The notes under the pieces were generated by a model. It saw only the letters and a list, made by a program, of their open reading frames with translations, was not told the origin of the DNA and searched no databases. Positions 17,410 to 26,698 of a stretch of DNA of 39,928 bases are shown here, one piece after another. Position numbers and translations under genes: made by a program. This DNA comes from GCA-002282575 sp964606405 (lineage in GTDB: Bacteria; Pseudomonadota; Gammaproteobacteria; Thiomicrospirales; Thiomicrospiraceae). The DNA lies in NCBI GenBank assembly GCA_964606405.1, contig CAZSGH010000025.1, forward strand, positions 1 through 39,928, in the 5' to 3' direction. The first letter of the stretch is position 1, and each line of letters starts with the position of its first letter.

Positions 17410-17859
17410 ATGTCCGTTTTACGCGAACAGCTAACGCAAGACATGAAAACCTGTATGAAGTCAGGTGAAAAAGCACGCTTGTTGACGATTCGTGGCATTC
17501 TCGCTGCGATTAAGCAAATCGAAATTGATACGCGCGAAACACCAACCAACGATCAAGTGCTTGCTGTGCTTAATCGCTTGGTTAAGCAACGCAAAGACTC
17601 GATTAGTCAGTTTGATGCCGCTGGTCGTCAAGACTTGGTGGATACAGAACGTTTCGAGTTGGATATCTTGCAAGCTTATTTGCCGCAGGGTTTAAGTGAT
17701 GCTGAGGTTGATGCTTTGGTTGCTCAAGCTGTGCTTGATTCTGGTGCAAGCGCACCAAGTGATATGGGTAAAGTGATGACATTGCTCAAGCCCCAGATTG
17801 CTGGACGTGCCGATATGACGCAAGTCAGTGCGCGCGTCAAGGCGCGTTTGGCTGGTTAA
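17410..17859 (+). CDS. yqeY: GatB/YqeY domain protein
   Basis: 149 residues from ATG 17410, chosen because AAAGGT lies 9 bases upstream; GTG 17401 in frame would abut that site. The family shares the C-terminal tRNA-binding-like domain of GatB and its exact role is unresolved. Hallmarks include the N-terminal MSVLREQLTQDMK and QLDAAGRQDLV-like SQFDAAGRQDLVD, then the LPQGLSDAEVDALV and MGKVMTLLKPQIAGRAD helices. It lies between rpsU and dnaG, the usual place in many gammaproteobacteria and beyond. Confidence 0.93.
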   Translation: MSVLREQLTQDMKTCMKSGEKARLLTIRGILAAIKQIEIDTRETPTNDQVLAVLNRLVKQRKDSISQFDAAGRQDLVDTERFELDILQAYLPQGLSDAEVDALVAQAVLDSGASAPSDMGKVMTLLKPQIAGRADMTQVSARVKARLAG

Positions 17860-17884
17860 TCCATTCTCGTTGGCGGCCTAGTCT

Positions 17885-19639
17885 ATGGCTGGTCGCATCC
17901 CTAAAGCTTTTATCGATGATCTTATTGCTCGTTCTGATGTGGTAGAGGTTGTTGGTCGACGTGTGCCGCTTAAACGAGCGGGTCGCGAGTACAAAGCTTG
18001 TTGTCCCTTTCATAACGAAAAATCTCCTTCTTTTCATGTTAATCCGCAAAAGGGTTTTTACCATTGCTTTGGCTGTGGCGCACATGGCGATGCTTTGCGT
18101 TTTGTTATGGAATATGATCATTGCGACTTTGTGACGGCGATTGAAATTCTGGCTTCAGAAATGGGTTTGTCAGTACCTCGCGAAAATCTATCGGATGCCC
18201 AGCTCATTAAGGAGCGACAATATAAAGCAGAACAGTTACAGGGGTTCTCTTTGTTGGCGCAATCGGCAGCGTGGTTTTCTCGTAATTTACGTGAGCATGT
18301 TGCACGTGCACAGGCGGTTAGCTATTTGCAAGGCAGGGGTGTAACAGGAGCAATCGCACGCGATTTTGGTGTTGGTTTTGCGCCAAGTGATACGGATGCC
18401 TTGCAACGCGCTTTCCCTCAGGTAACAACCGAGCAGTGGTTGGCAGTGGGGTTAGTGTCTGTTCGTGAAGATGGGCAGGTTGTTGATCGCTTTCGTGGAA
18501 GAGTGCAGTTTCCTATTCGCGACATCAAAGGGCGTGTAGTTGGCTTTGGCGGTCGCATTATGCAACCATCAGAATTTGCACCCAAATACCTCAACTCTCC
18601 AGAAACCGAGTTTTTTCATAAAGGACAGATGCTTTACGGCCTTTATGAGCTATTGCAGTCCGTACGCCATATCGAACATATTCTGGTTGTAGAGGGTTAT
18701 ATGGATGTGGTTGCCTTGGCGCAAAACGATATCCGTAATGTTGTCGCAACATTAGGAACGGCAACCAGTGAAGAACATTTGCGTTTGCTGTTTAAATACA
18801 GCAAAGATGTGGTATTTGCTTTCGATGGCGATAAGGCCGGTCGACAAGCTGCATGGAAAGCCTTGCCACTCGCGTTGCAACAGCTAACAGGTGATCGTGG
18901 TGTGCGTTTTTTCTTTTTGCCTGACGATGAAGACCCCGATAGTTTTGTGCGTCGCGTAGGGAAGGCTGGGTTTGTGTCGGCACTTTCTGCTGCGCTGACA
19001 GCGGGTCAGTGGTTGGTTCAAGGATTAGCGATGCAGACGGGTTTGAGTTGGCGTCGCCAAGAAGATGTACGTCGTTTGCTGGTTCAGGCAGTTAGTTTGG
19101 TTAAAGATGTTTCTGACCTACCTGTTCAGTACGCATTGGTTCAAGCCTTGGCACAAGCTGCCGATATGCAAGAGTGGCAAGTAGAAAAGTTGATGGGCAT
19201 ACGAACGGGGTTGGCAGTGAACCGTCGTCCAGAAGCTAAGAAGCAAATTGCGAATCATGATGGATTGACTAAGGCTCAAGGGTTGGCATCGCGGTTACTG
19301 CTCCTGCTTTCTGCTTACCAGCAACTCTCGACTGATTGCCTAGAAACAGATTTGAGTTTGTTAAGACAGTTTGGTGAGCGGGGTGTTGTTCCTTTATTAA
19401 ATGCATTGCATCCAGAGTCATCTCGCGTTTTGGCAGTTGAGTCTGTCTCTCGTGATGTGGCGTTGAGTTTTGAAGAAGCTCAAACTGAGTGGCAAGATGG
19501 TTGGCGTCGTTTAGTGTGTCAAACCGTCGAAAATGCACGTCGTTCTCTCTTGAAAATGACTGAGGGCGGCGCTATGAATGAAGAACAGAAAATGCAATTA
19601 CGTCAGTTGTCTGATCGATTGCGCGAGTGTCGAAAATGA
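17885..19639 (+). CDS. dnaG: DNA primase
   Basis: 584 residues. Synthesises RNA primers at the replication fork with the DnaB helicase. The N-terminal CHC2 zinc finger uses Cys40, His43, Cys61 and Cys64 (CPFHNEKSPSF ... FYHCFGCGAHGDA). The Toprim domain shows the acidic LVVEGYMDV and FAFDGDKAGR motifs. The C-terminal region is helical and would bind DnaB. The ribosome binding site is poor (GGCGG region), consistent with the low expression usual for dnaG. It is followed by 102 bases containing an rpoD promoter. Confidence 0.97.
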   Translation: MAGRIPKAFIDDLIARSDVVEVVGRRVPLKRAGREYKACCPFHNEKSPSFHVNPQKGFYHCFGCGAHGDALRFVMEYDHCDFVTAIEILASEMGLSVPRENLSDAQLIKERQYKAEQLQGFSLLAQSAAWFSRNLREHVARAQAVSYLQGRGVTGAIARDFGVGFAPSDTDALQRAFPQVTTEQWLAVGLVSVREDGQVVDRFRGRVQFPIRDIKGRVVGFGGRIMQPSEFAPKYLNSPETEFFHKGQMLYGLYELLQSVRHIEHILVVEGYMDVVALAQNDIRNVVATLGTATSEEHLRLLFKYSKDVVFAFDGDKAGRQAAWKALPLALQQLTGDRGVRFFFLPDDEDPDSFVRRVGKAGFVSALSAALTAGQWLVQGLAMQTGLSWRRQEDVRRLLVQAVSLVKDVSDLPVQYALVQALAQAADMQEWQVEKLMGIRTGLAVNRRPEAKKQIANHDGLTKAQGLASRLLLLLSAYQQLSTDCLETDLSLLRQFGERGVVPLLNALHPESSRVLAVESVSRDVALSFEEAQTEWQDGWRRLVCQTVENARRSLLKMTEGGAMNEEQKMQLRQLSDRLRECRK

Positions 19640-19700
19640 GTATCAAGTTGGTGGTCATTCAGATTTAGTATTTATTTTTATGTTTGTTACGTTTTAATTT

Positions 19701-19709
19701 TGATATAAT
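19701..19709 (+). promoter_or_regulatory. extended -10 promoter element of rpoD
   Basis: TG-A-TATAAT, a perfect extended -10 hexamer, 33 bases before the rpoD start in the dnaG-rpoD gap. No good -35 hexamer is visible upstream, which is acceptable for extended -10 promoters. Confidence 0.6.
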
Positions 19710-19741
19710 TTTCGGTTCACCAAGCTCCACTAGAGGACAAT

Positions 19742-21562
19742 ATGGCATCTTACGAAGAACAACAACAGTTAGCAGATTTAATCGCGCGTGGTCGGGAGCA
19801 AGGCTTCCTGAATTATCAAGACATCGCAGAGATGTTGCACGATGAGTTTGAAGACGAAGAAAAGATTGAAGAAATCGTTGTCCTATTGGGCGATATGGGC
19901 ATTAACGTCTTAGAAGATACGCCAGTCGGTACCGATTTGTTGGTGCCAGGTGCGGTGCCAGAAGGCGATCCAGAAGTTGCAGCAGCGAGCATTATTGGTG
20001 ACGACGGAGAGTTAGGTCGTACCTCTGATCCTGTTCGTATGTATATGCGCGAAATGGGTTCTGTCGAATTGTTGACACGTAAAGGCGAAATTGAGATTGC
20101 TCGTCGTATCGAAGCAGGTACGCGCGATATGCTGGCTTCGCTTGCGCTTTATCCGCAAATGCCAACCATCCTCTTTCATCACCTTAAGCAAGTAGAAGAG
20201 GGTGAAGTTAAGCTCAGTGATCTGGTTATGGGTTTCTTATTACCAGAGTCAGAAGAAATTTCGACGCCTGCTCCTGTTGCTGTCGAAACAGCGGAATCAG
20301 GTAGTGACGAGGCTCATGATGATGATGCTGATGGTGTTGCAAAAGAAGATCCGTACGACACAGAAGGTGTGACAGCATTTTTAGCAGAGTTGCGAGATTT
20401 ACATGACCTTGCTACTGGCTACGAATTAGAGTTAGGACATGCAGATGAACGCGCGAAAGAAGCGCGTTTGGCTGTGGCAACACGTTTGATGACGGTTAAA
20501 CTAGCACCATCATTTGTGGTAGAAGTATTAACCGATTTACGTAAGTACGTTGATCAGATTCGTCAAGCAGAGCGTAATATTATGGATTTGGCAACTGAGC
20601 AGGGCAGAATGCCTAAGCCTCAGTTTGTGCAATCCTTTGTTGGTAGTGAAACAGATTTAGCATGGATTGATCGAGCGATTACACTAGGTGCTGATGGTTA
20701 TGGTGTGCGCTTAGAAGGATTGCGCGATCAGATTACCCGTTCACAGAAACGCCTACGTTTTGTCGAAAAACGTATTGCGATGGACATTACGACCATCAAA
20801 GATATTAACCGCAAGGTTGTTGATGCTGATGTGCGCACACGAGCGGCTAAAAAGGAAATGATCGAAGCAAACTTGCGTTTGGTTATTTCAATCGCCAAGA
20901 AATACACCAATCGTGGGTTACAGTTCCTCGACTTAATTCAGGAAGGTAACATCGGCTTGATGAAAGCGGTGGACAAGTTTGAATACCGTCGTGGTTATAA
21001 GTTTTCGACCTATGCGACTTGGTGGATCCGTCAAGCGATTACTCGTAGTATTGCCGATCAAGCGCGCACCATTCGTATTCCCGTACATATGATTGAAACG
21101 ATTAATAAACTGAATCGTATTCAGCGTCAATTATTGCAGCAAATGGGGCGAGAGCCGACAGCTGATGAGTTGGCAGAGTCAATGGAAATGGCGGAAGACA
21201 AAATTCGCAAGGTGATGAAAATCTCGAAAGAGCCGATTTCGATGGAAACGCCGATTGGTGACGATGAAGACTCTTCTCTAGGTGATTTTATCGAAGATGG
21301 TAATATGTTGTCTCCGTCAGATTCTGCAGATAATCAAGGTTTATCTGAAGCCGTTGAGTTGATGCTTTCAACGCTGAGTCCGCGCGAAGCTAAGGTGTTG
21401 CGTATGCGTTTTGGTATTCAAATGAATACCGATCATACTTTAGAAGAAGTTGGTAAGCAGTTTGATGTGACGCGTGAGCGTATTCGTCAAATCGAAGCTA
21501 AGGCATTACGTAAGTTGCGCCATCCGTCGCGTGCCGAGAAGTTACGCTCTTTCTTGGATTAA
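19742..21562 (+). CDS. rpoD: RNA polymerase sigma factor RpoD (sigma-70)
   Basis: 606 residues; the primary housekeeping sigma factor. In order: the N-terminal acidic region 1.1 (LADLIARGREQGFL), region 1.2 (DPVRMYMREMG), an acidic non-conserved insert (about 175-220, EAHDDDADG), region 2 (LRLVISIAKKYTNRGLQFLDL, YKFSTYATWWIRQAI), region 3 (TINKLNRIQRQLLQQMGREP) and region 4.2 (TLEEVGKQFDVTRERIRQIE). It has its own promoter after dnaG and shares a bidirectional terminator with the convergent ppsA. Confidence 0.98.
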   Translation: MASYEEQQQLADLIARGREQGFLNYQDIAEMLHDEFEDEEKIEEIVVLLGDMGINVLEDTPVGTDLLVPGAVPEGDPEVAAASIIGDDGELGRTSDPVRMYMREMGSVELLTRKGEIEIARRIEAGTRDMLASLALYPQMPTILFHHLKQVEEGEVKLSDLVMGFLLPESEEISTPAPVAVETAESGSDEAHDDDADGVAKEDPYDTEGVTAFLAELRDLHDLATGYELELGHADERAKEARLAVATRLMTVKLAPSFVVEVLTDLRKYVDQIRQAERNIMDLATEQGRMPKPQFVQSFVGSETDLAWIDRAITLGADGYGVRLEGLRDQITRSQKRLRFVEKRIAMDITTIKDINRKVVDADVRTRAAKKEMIEANLRLVISIAKKYTNRGLQFLDLIQEGNIGLMKAVDKFEYRRGYKFSTYATWWIRQAITRSIADQARTIRIPVHMIETINKLNRIQRQLLQQMGREPTADELAESMEMAEDKIRKVMKISKEPISMETPIGDDEDSSLGDFIEDGNMLSPSDSADNQGLSEAVELMLSTLSPREAKVLRMRFGIQMNTDHTLEEVGKQFDVTRERIRQIEAKALRKLRHPSRAEKLRSFLD

Positions 21563-21591
21563 AAACTCGATAAAGCCGCGCTAACTGCGAT

Positions 21592-21621
21592 AAAAAAGGG
21601 ATGCTTTAGGCATCCCTTTTT
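21592..21621. terminator. bidirectional intrinsic terminator between rpoD and ppsA
   Basis: Stem GGGATGC (21598-21604) and GCATCCC (21610-21616), loop TTTAG, with an A-run before and a T-run after, so it can end transcription of rpoD on the plus strand and ppsA on the minus strand. Confidence 0.9.
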
Positions 21622-21624
21622 GCT

Positions 21625-24042
21625 TTAAGGCATATTTCTGTTGTCGATTAGGTATTCTGTTTCGGTAACAACATTCAACATTTCTGCCACACTGTCAGGG
21701 TTTAACGACAGGCTGGTAATGCCTTTTTCGACCAAATGCTGTGTGATTTCGGGGAAGTCACTGGGTGCTTGCCCACAAATACCAACATACTTGCCATGGC
21801 GATGACAGGCATCAATCGCCATGTCCATGAGCGCGGTGACGGCAGGGTTGCGTTCATCATAGCCCGATAGTAAGCCTGAGTCACGATCAACGCCGAGCGT
21901 CAGTTGCGTTAAGTCGTTTGAGCCAATCGAAAAACCATCGAAGTGTGGTAAGAATTGATCCGCTAAAATGGCATTGGCGGGGATTTCGCACATTAAGTAA
22001 ACTTTAAGGTCGTTTTCGCCACGCACTAAGCCATAACGCGCCATTAAACCCAAGGTTAGTTGTGCTTCGGGTACAGTACGTACAAAAGGAATCATTAACG
22101 ACACATTGGTTAAGCCCATTTGTTCACGTACTTTTTTAAGTGCCGCACACTCCATGGCAAAGGCATCTCGGAAACGGGGATCAAAATAGCGAGCTGCACC
22201 ACGTAAGCCGATCATCGGATTTTCTTCGTGTGGCTCAAACTGAGCGCCACCAATCAAGGCAGCATATTCATTCGATTTAAAATCGGATAAACGAACAATA
22301 ACCTGACGCGGATAAAAGGCTGCAGCAATAGCACCAACACCTTCGCTTAAGCGTTCAATGAAAAAATCACGGGGGCTAGCGTAGCCAGCGATGAGTTCAT
22401 CGATTTGTTTTTGTAGCTTTTTACCGAGCGTGTCGTACTCAAGCAAAGCGCGTGGATGGATACGAATGGCGTGGTTGATAATAAACTCGAGTCGCGCTAA
22501 GCCGACACCTTTAACAGGCATGGCAGCATGAATAAATGCTAACTCGGGATTGGCAACGTTGACCATAATCCCTGTGCGTGTATCGATGCTATCGGGGAAT
22601 GTTTCGGTATTAATCGTAAAAGGCACTTCACCACGATAAATCATACCGCTGTCACCTTGAGAACAGGAAACAGTAACGGTTTCGCCATCGGGAATGGTTA
22701 AGGATCCGTTTTGTGTGCCGACGACAGCAGGTATGCCCAGTTCTCGTGCAATAATCGCCGCGTGACAGGTGCGACCACCACGATTGGTTACAATCGCGCT
22801 GGCAATTTTCATAATCGGTTCCCAGTCAGGGTCGGTCATGTCGGTGACCAGTACATCACCAGGCTGAATGCGCTCAATTTGGGCCGGTGAATCAATGATT
22901 TTTGCTTTGCCCGTGGCAATTTTGGCACCGATGCTACGCCCCGTTGCTAAAATTTCAGCTTGTTTGGCATCACCAAGTTGGTAGCGCTCGCTCATGGCAG
23001 CCGTTACTTTTTCGGCATGAACCGTTTCGGGGCGGGCCTGCAAAATATATAACTCACCATCAAGCCCATCACGCGCCCATTCGATGTCCATTGGCATTGG
23101 GCGACCATGTAAGCCGCTGTAATGCGTTTCGATGATCATTGCCTGACGAGCAAGGGTGAGCACCTCATCGTCGCGCAGGGCAAATTGTTGGCGCTCTTTT
23201 TTAGAGACTTTGATGTTTTTGGTTGAGCTACCTGCAAAGGCGTCATCACTGTAAATCATGCGTAAGGCTTTTTCACCCAATTGACGCTTTAATATCGGCG
23301 CAAAACCAGCAGCCAGCGTTGGCTTATGTACCAAGTATTCATCGGGATTAACTGCGCCTTGCACCACGTTTTCGCCCAAGCCATAAGCAGCGTTAATTAA
23401 CACGACATCACGAAAACCTGACTCGGTGTCCAGCGTAAACATTACGCCCGAAACACCTTTGTCGGCGCGAACCATTTTTTGTACGGTGACCGATAGGGCG
23501 ACCTTGTCATGTGCAAAGCCTTTGTCGATGCGGTAAGAAATGGCACGATTGGTGAATAAACTGGCAAAAACACGCTTAGTCGTGTGAATGATATTACGAG
23601 CGCCAGCAATGTTTAAGTAGGTTTCTTGTTGTCCTGCAAAGGATGCGCCAGGCAGGTCTTCAGCTGTCGCTGACGAGCGGATGGCTGTTTCGACCATCTC
23701 GTGATATTCACCTTCTAGCGTGGTGTATGCTTGCGTAATTTCTGCTTTGAGTTCAGGCGGCATTTGTCCGTTAATAATTAAATTTCGGATCGTTTGCCCT
23801 GTTTGTTGCAGCGATGTTAAATCATTCGCTTTTAAGCTGCCCAATAGCTCTTGAATTTTGTCGGTTAGACCATTATAAGCAAGGAAAGCCCAATAACCAT
23901 CGGCTGTAATCGCAAAGCCATTGGGAATGCGTAGCCCTTGTGCACTAAGCTGCTGAAACATTTCCCCTAAGGATGCGTTTTTGCCGCCGACAAGGGTTAA
24001 GTCAGACAGACGAATTTGGGAAAACGTTTTAATGTAGCGCAT
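21625..24042 (-). CDS. ppsA: phosphoenolpyruvate synthase
   Basis: Makes PEP from pyruvate and ATP, releasing AMP and phosphate; entry to gluconeogenesis. 805 residues from the ATG ending at 24042, chosen because AAGGAG lies 8 bases upstream; the frame extends 11 codons further without support. The order is ATP-grasp domain (GGKNASLGEM, AIRSSATAEDLPGASFAGQQETYL cut here as RSSATAEDL and FAGQQE), the swivelling phosphohistidine domain with His428 (GGRTCHAAI), and the C-terminal PEP-binding barrel (GSNDLTQ, NPAVTALMD, VGICGQ). A small insertion is present near HYSGLHGRPMPMDIEW compared with the E. coli protein as remembered. The PpsR regulator often next to ppsA is absent; htpG is divergent. 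Confidence 0.96.
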   Translation of the reverse strand: MRYIKTFSQIRLSDLTLVGGKNASLGEMFQQLSAQGLRIPNGFAITADGYWAFLAYNGLTDKIQELLGSLKANDLTSLQQTGQTIRNLIINGQMPPELKAEITQAYTTLEGEYHEMVETAIRSSATAEDLPGASFAGQQETYLNIAGARNIIHTTKRVFASLFTNRAISYRIDKGFAHDKVALSVTVQKMVRADKGVSGVMFTLDTESGFRDVVLINAAYGLGENVVQGAVNPDEYLVHKPTLAAGFAPILKRQLGEKALRMIYSDDAFAGSSTKNIKVSKKERQQFALRDDEVLTLARQAMIIETHYSGLHGRPMPMDIEWARDGLDGELYILQARPETVHAEKVTAAMSERYQLGDAKQAEILATGRSIGAKIATGKAKIIDSPAQIERIQPGDVLVTDMTDPDWEPIMKIASAIVTNRGGRTCHAAIIARELGIPAVVGTQNGSLTIPDGETVTVSCSQGDSGMIYRGEVPFTINTETFPDSIDTRTGIMVNVANPELAFIHAAMPVKGVGLARLEFIINHAIRIHPRALLEYDTLGKKLQKQIDELIAGYASPRDFFIERLSEGVGAIAAAFYPRQVIVRLSDFKSNEYAALIGGAQFEPHEENPMIGLRGAARYFDPRFRDAFAMECAALKKVREQMGLTNVSLMIPFVRTVPEAQLTLGLMARYGLVRGENDLKVYLMCEIPANAILADQFLPHFDGFSIGSNDLTQLTLGVDRDSGLLSGYDERNPAVTALMDMAIDACHRHGKYVGICGQAPSDFPEITQHLVEKGITSLSLNPDSVAEMLNVVTETEYLIDNRNMP

Positions 24043-24121
24043 GAAAGCACTCCTTAAATAACCATAATGGTTCAAGGGTAGCGAATGCGCTGTTAATTTG
24101 CAATCTTAAAAAGGAGTAAAC

Positions 24122-25993
24122 ATGCACACTACTGAAACTTATGGTTTTCAAACTGAAGTCAAACAACTACTACAATTGATGATTCATGCACTCTATTCAA
24201 ATAAAGAAATTTTTGTGCGTGAATTAGTCTCTAACGCTTCCGATGCATTAGATAAATTACGCTTTTTGTCGGTTAAAGACGATAGTCTTGTCGCTGAAGA
24301 TAGCGACCTGCGTATCGAAATCGATTTTGACAAAGATGCTGGTACGCTGACCATCCGTGATAACGGTGTCGGTATGAGCAAAGAAGAAGTGGTACAGAAC
24401 TTGGGTACAATTGCCAGTTCAGGTACGAAGCGTTTTATGGAAGCGATGGAAAGCGCACAGAAAAAAGATGCTAACCTGATTGGTCAGTTTGGTGTGGGTT
24501 TCTATTCTGCTTTTATGGTGGCGAGTTCGGTTACGGTCAATACGCGTCGTGCGGGCATGGCAAGCGACGAAGGGATCACGTGGCAATCGACAGGCGAGGG
24601 TGATTACACCATTACGCCAGCGAATATCGAGCGTCGTGGGACAGAAATTATTCTGACCCTAAAAGACGACAGTAAAGAGTTTGCTGAAGGTTGGAAACTG
24701 CGTTCGATCCTGAAGAAATACTCAGAACATATCGCTTTCCCGATTATGCTACCAAAACCACCTGTACCAGCAGCCGAAGGTGATGAAAGCGTGGTCGCCA
24801 CTCAGCCAGAGTGGGAACAGGTCAACGATGCAACGGCATTATGGCAACGTCCTAAATCGGAAGTGACAGAGGAAGAATATGAAGCTTTCTACAAATCAGT
24901 TAGCCACGACTGGAATAAGCCGCTAACGCACATTCATAACAAAGTCGAAGGTAATTTAGAATACACCACCTTGTTGTATGTGCCAGAGCAAGCACCGTTC
25001 GATTTATGGGATCGTGATCGTCGTTATGGCGTGAAATTGTTTGTGAAGCGCGTCTTTATTATGGATGATGCCGAACAGTTATTGCCAAGCTGGTTACGTT
25101 TCGTGCGTGGCGTTGTCGATTCTGCCGATTTGCCATTGAACGTATCGCGTGAAATTTTACAAAGCAATGCCGTCGTCGATAAGATTCGTGCAGCAACGAT
25201 TAAGCGCTTGTTAGATCACCTTGCATATATGGGCAAGGAAGATAGCGACAAGTATGCAACATTCTGGGGCGCATTCGGTCAGGTGCTAAAAGAAGGCGTG
25301 ATTGATGATCATGCGAACCGTGAAAAAATTGCAGGTTTGTTGCGCTTCGCTTCGACCAACCATCTAGAAGGTCAGACCGTATCTTTAGCCGACTACATCG
25401 CACGTATGCCAGAGGGTCAAAAAGATATTTATTTCTTAACGGCAGAGACCTTAACGGCTGCTAAAGGTAGCCCACAGCTCGAAGTCTTCCGCAAGAAAGG
25501 CTGGGAAGTTTTGTTGTTGACTGACCGTATCGACGAATGGGTTGTTCAGCATTTAACCGAGTTCGATGGTAAGTCGTTAAAAGCGATTAACCGTACTGAC
25601 TTGTCAGAAGTGATGGGCGATGAAAAGCCAGAAGTGAGCGAAGCGCAAGAAGATGTGTTAAAGCGTCTGAAAGAAGCATTGGCTGAGCAGGTTTCAGATG
25701 TGAAAGCATCGGCACGTTTGGTCGATTCGCCAGCTTGTTTGGTGTTAGGCAATAGCGATATGGCACCACACATGGCTAAAATCATGGCGCAGCTTGGTCA
25801 GGCAGTGCCAGAAAGCAAGCCTGTGTTAGAAGTGAATATCGATCATGCGATTGTGAATCGTTTATCGGGTGCAGAAGGTGATGTGTTTGCTGACTGGGCA
25901 CTGTTCTTGTTAGATCAGGCGCGTGTTGCCGATGGTAGTTTGCCGACCGATCCTGCCGCATTTGTGGCGCGCGTGAATCGTTTGTTAGCCTAA
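24122..25993 (+). CDS. htpG: chaperone HtpG (bacterial Hsp90)
   Basis: 623 residues, essentially the E. coli length. ATP-dependent dimeric chaperone. The N-terminal GHKL ATPase domain shows [23 protein letters not shown] and [13 protein letters not shown]. The middle domain ([11 protein letters not shown] with its catalytic Arg loop) and the C-terminal dimerisation region follow. AAAAGGAG lies upstream of the ATG. Divergent from ppsA with 79 bases between the starts. I saw no convincing heat-shock (sigma-32) promoter in that gap. An intrinsic terminator follows. Confidence 0.98.
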
Positions 25994-26011
25994 TTTTTGG
26001 TACGCTGAAAG

Positions 26012-26039
26012 AAAAGCCACTGGAAACAGTGGCTTTTTT
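26012..26039 (+). terminator. intrinsic terminator of htpG
   Basis: AAAAGCCACTG (26012-26022), loop GAAA, CAGTGGCTTTTTT (26027-26039): strong GC stem with a tetraloop and T-run, 19 bases after the htpG stop. Confidence 0.92.
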
Positions 26040-26236
26040 ATTTGCTAGTGTAAGCTTATTATTCAATGCCTTACGGCTCATGCTTGGCAACACATTTCTC
26101 TTGTTAGCGGTTTCGTTGTCTTTTTCAGAGCCTACCTATTTGTACATTTTGGTGTTGTTTTAATGTTCCACGGTCTTAATTTAGATATAACTTTGTTAAA
26201 ATGATCGCAATGATGATTGTCAAAGGGGAACGAGAA

Positions 26237-26698
26237 ATGAAATTGGGTCAGTTAATGGGGTTCTTGATCCTATTGTTGATGGCGGTAGGGTCGGCATATG
26301 CTGGGGTTTCCTGTGGTCCTCAGACAACGATGGGACGTTGGGTTCCTGATATTTTTAGTACGCCAATGAGTCCGCGTAAAGCGGTTTTTGGGCGTGCCTG
26401 CGAAGCACATGATGCTTGCTATGGCGTAGCGGGTATCGATAAAGACTTTTGTGATGCTGACTTTGCGCGTCATTTAAAAATGGAATGCAACTTTGCCTTC
26501 CGTGATTGGCAAGACGAACCTGCACGCATGGCGTGTTTTGGTGCGGCGAGCGTTTATGTCGCAGCGGTGCGAGAATTTGGTGATCCTTATTTTGAAGGCT
26601 CGCAAGCGGGTGCTTATGCACGGTCGTGGATCGCACAGCAAATGGCTGCTAAGGCAGCACAACAACCTATAACAAGAGGAGAAGCGCATGGCCGCTAA
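26237..26698 (+). CDS. secreted phospholipase A2-like protein
   Basis: 153 residues from ATG 26237, supported by AAGGGGA 8 bases upstream and a signal peptide (MKLGQLMGFLILLLMAVGSAYA|GVSCG); an in-frame upstream ATG at 26201 lacks this. The motif CEAHDACYG (Cys55, His58, Asp59, Cys61) followed by KDFCDADF (Cys72, Asp73, Asp75) matches the His-Asp core of prokaryotic phospholipase A2 folds, in which the His is catalytic and the neighbouring Asp binds calcium. Several cysteines suggest disulfides in the periplasm or outside. Its 3' end overlaps aroC by 11 bases, so expression is probably coupled to an unrelated metabolic gene. Activity is inferred from the motif only; a non-enzymatic PLA2-fold protein is possible. 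Confidence 0.75.
   Translation: MKLGQLMGFLILLLMAVGSAYAGVSCGPQTTMGRWVPDIFSTPMSPRKAVFGRACEAHDACYGVAGIDKDFCDADFARHLKMECNFAFRDWQDEPARMACFGAASVYVAAVREFGDPYFEGSQAGAYARSWIAQQMAAKAAQQPITRGEAHGR

Noticed and set aside
24043..24121. Heat-shock sigma-32 promoter for htpG
   Set aside because: No CTTGAA-like and CCCATNT-like pair with correct spacing is present in the ppsA-htpG gap.
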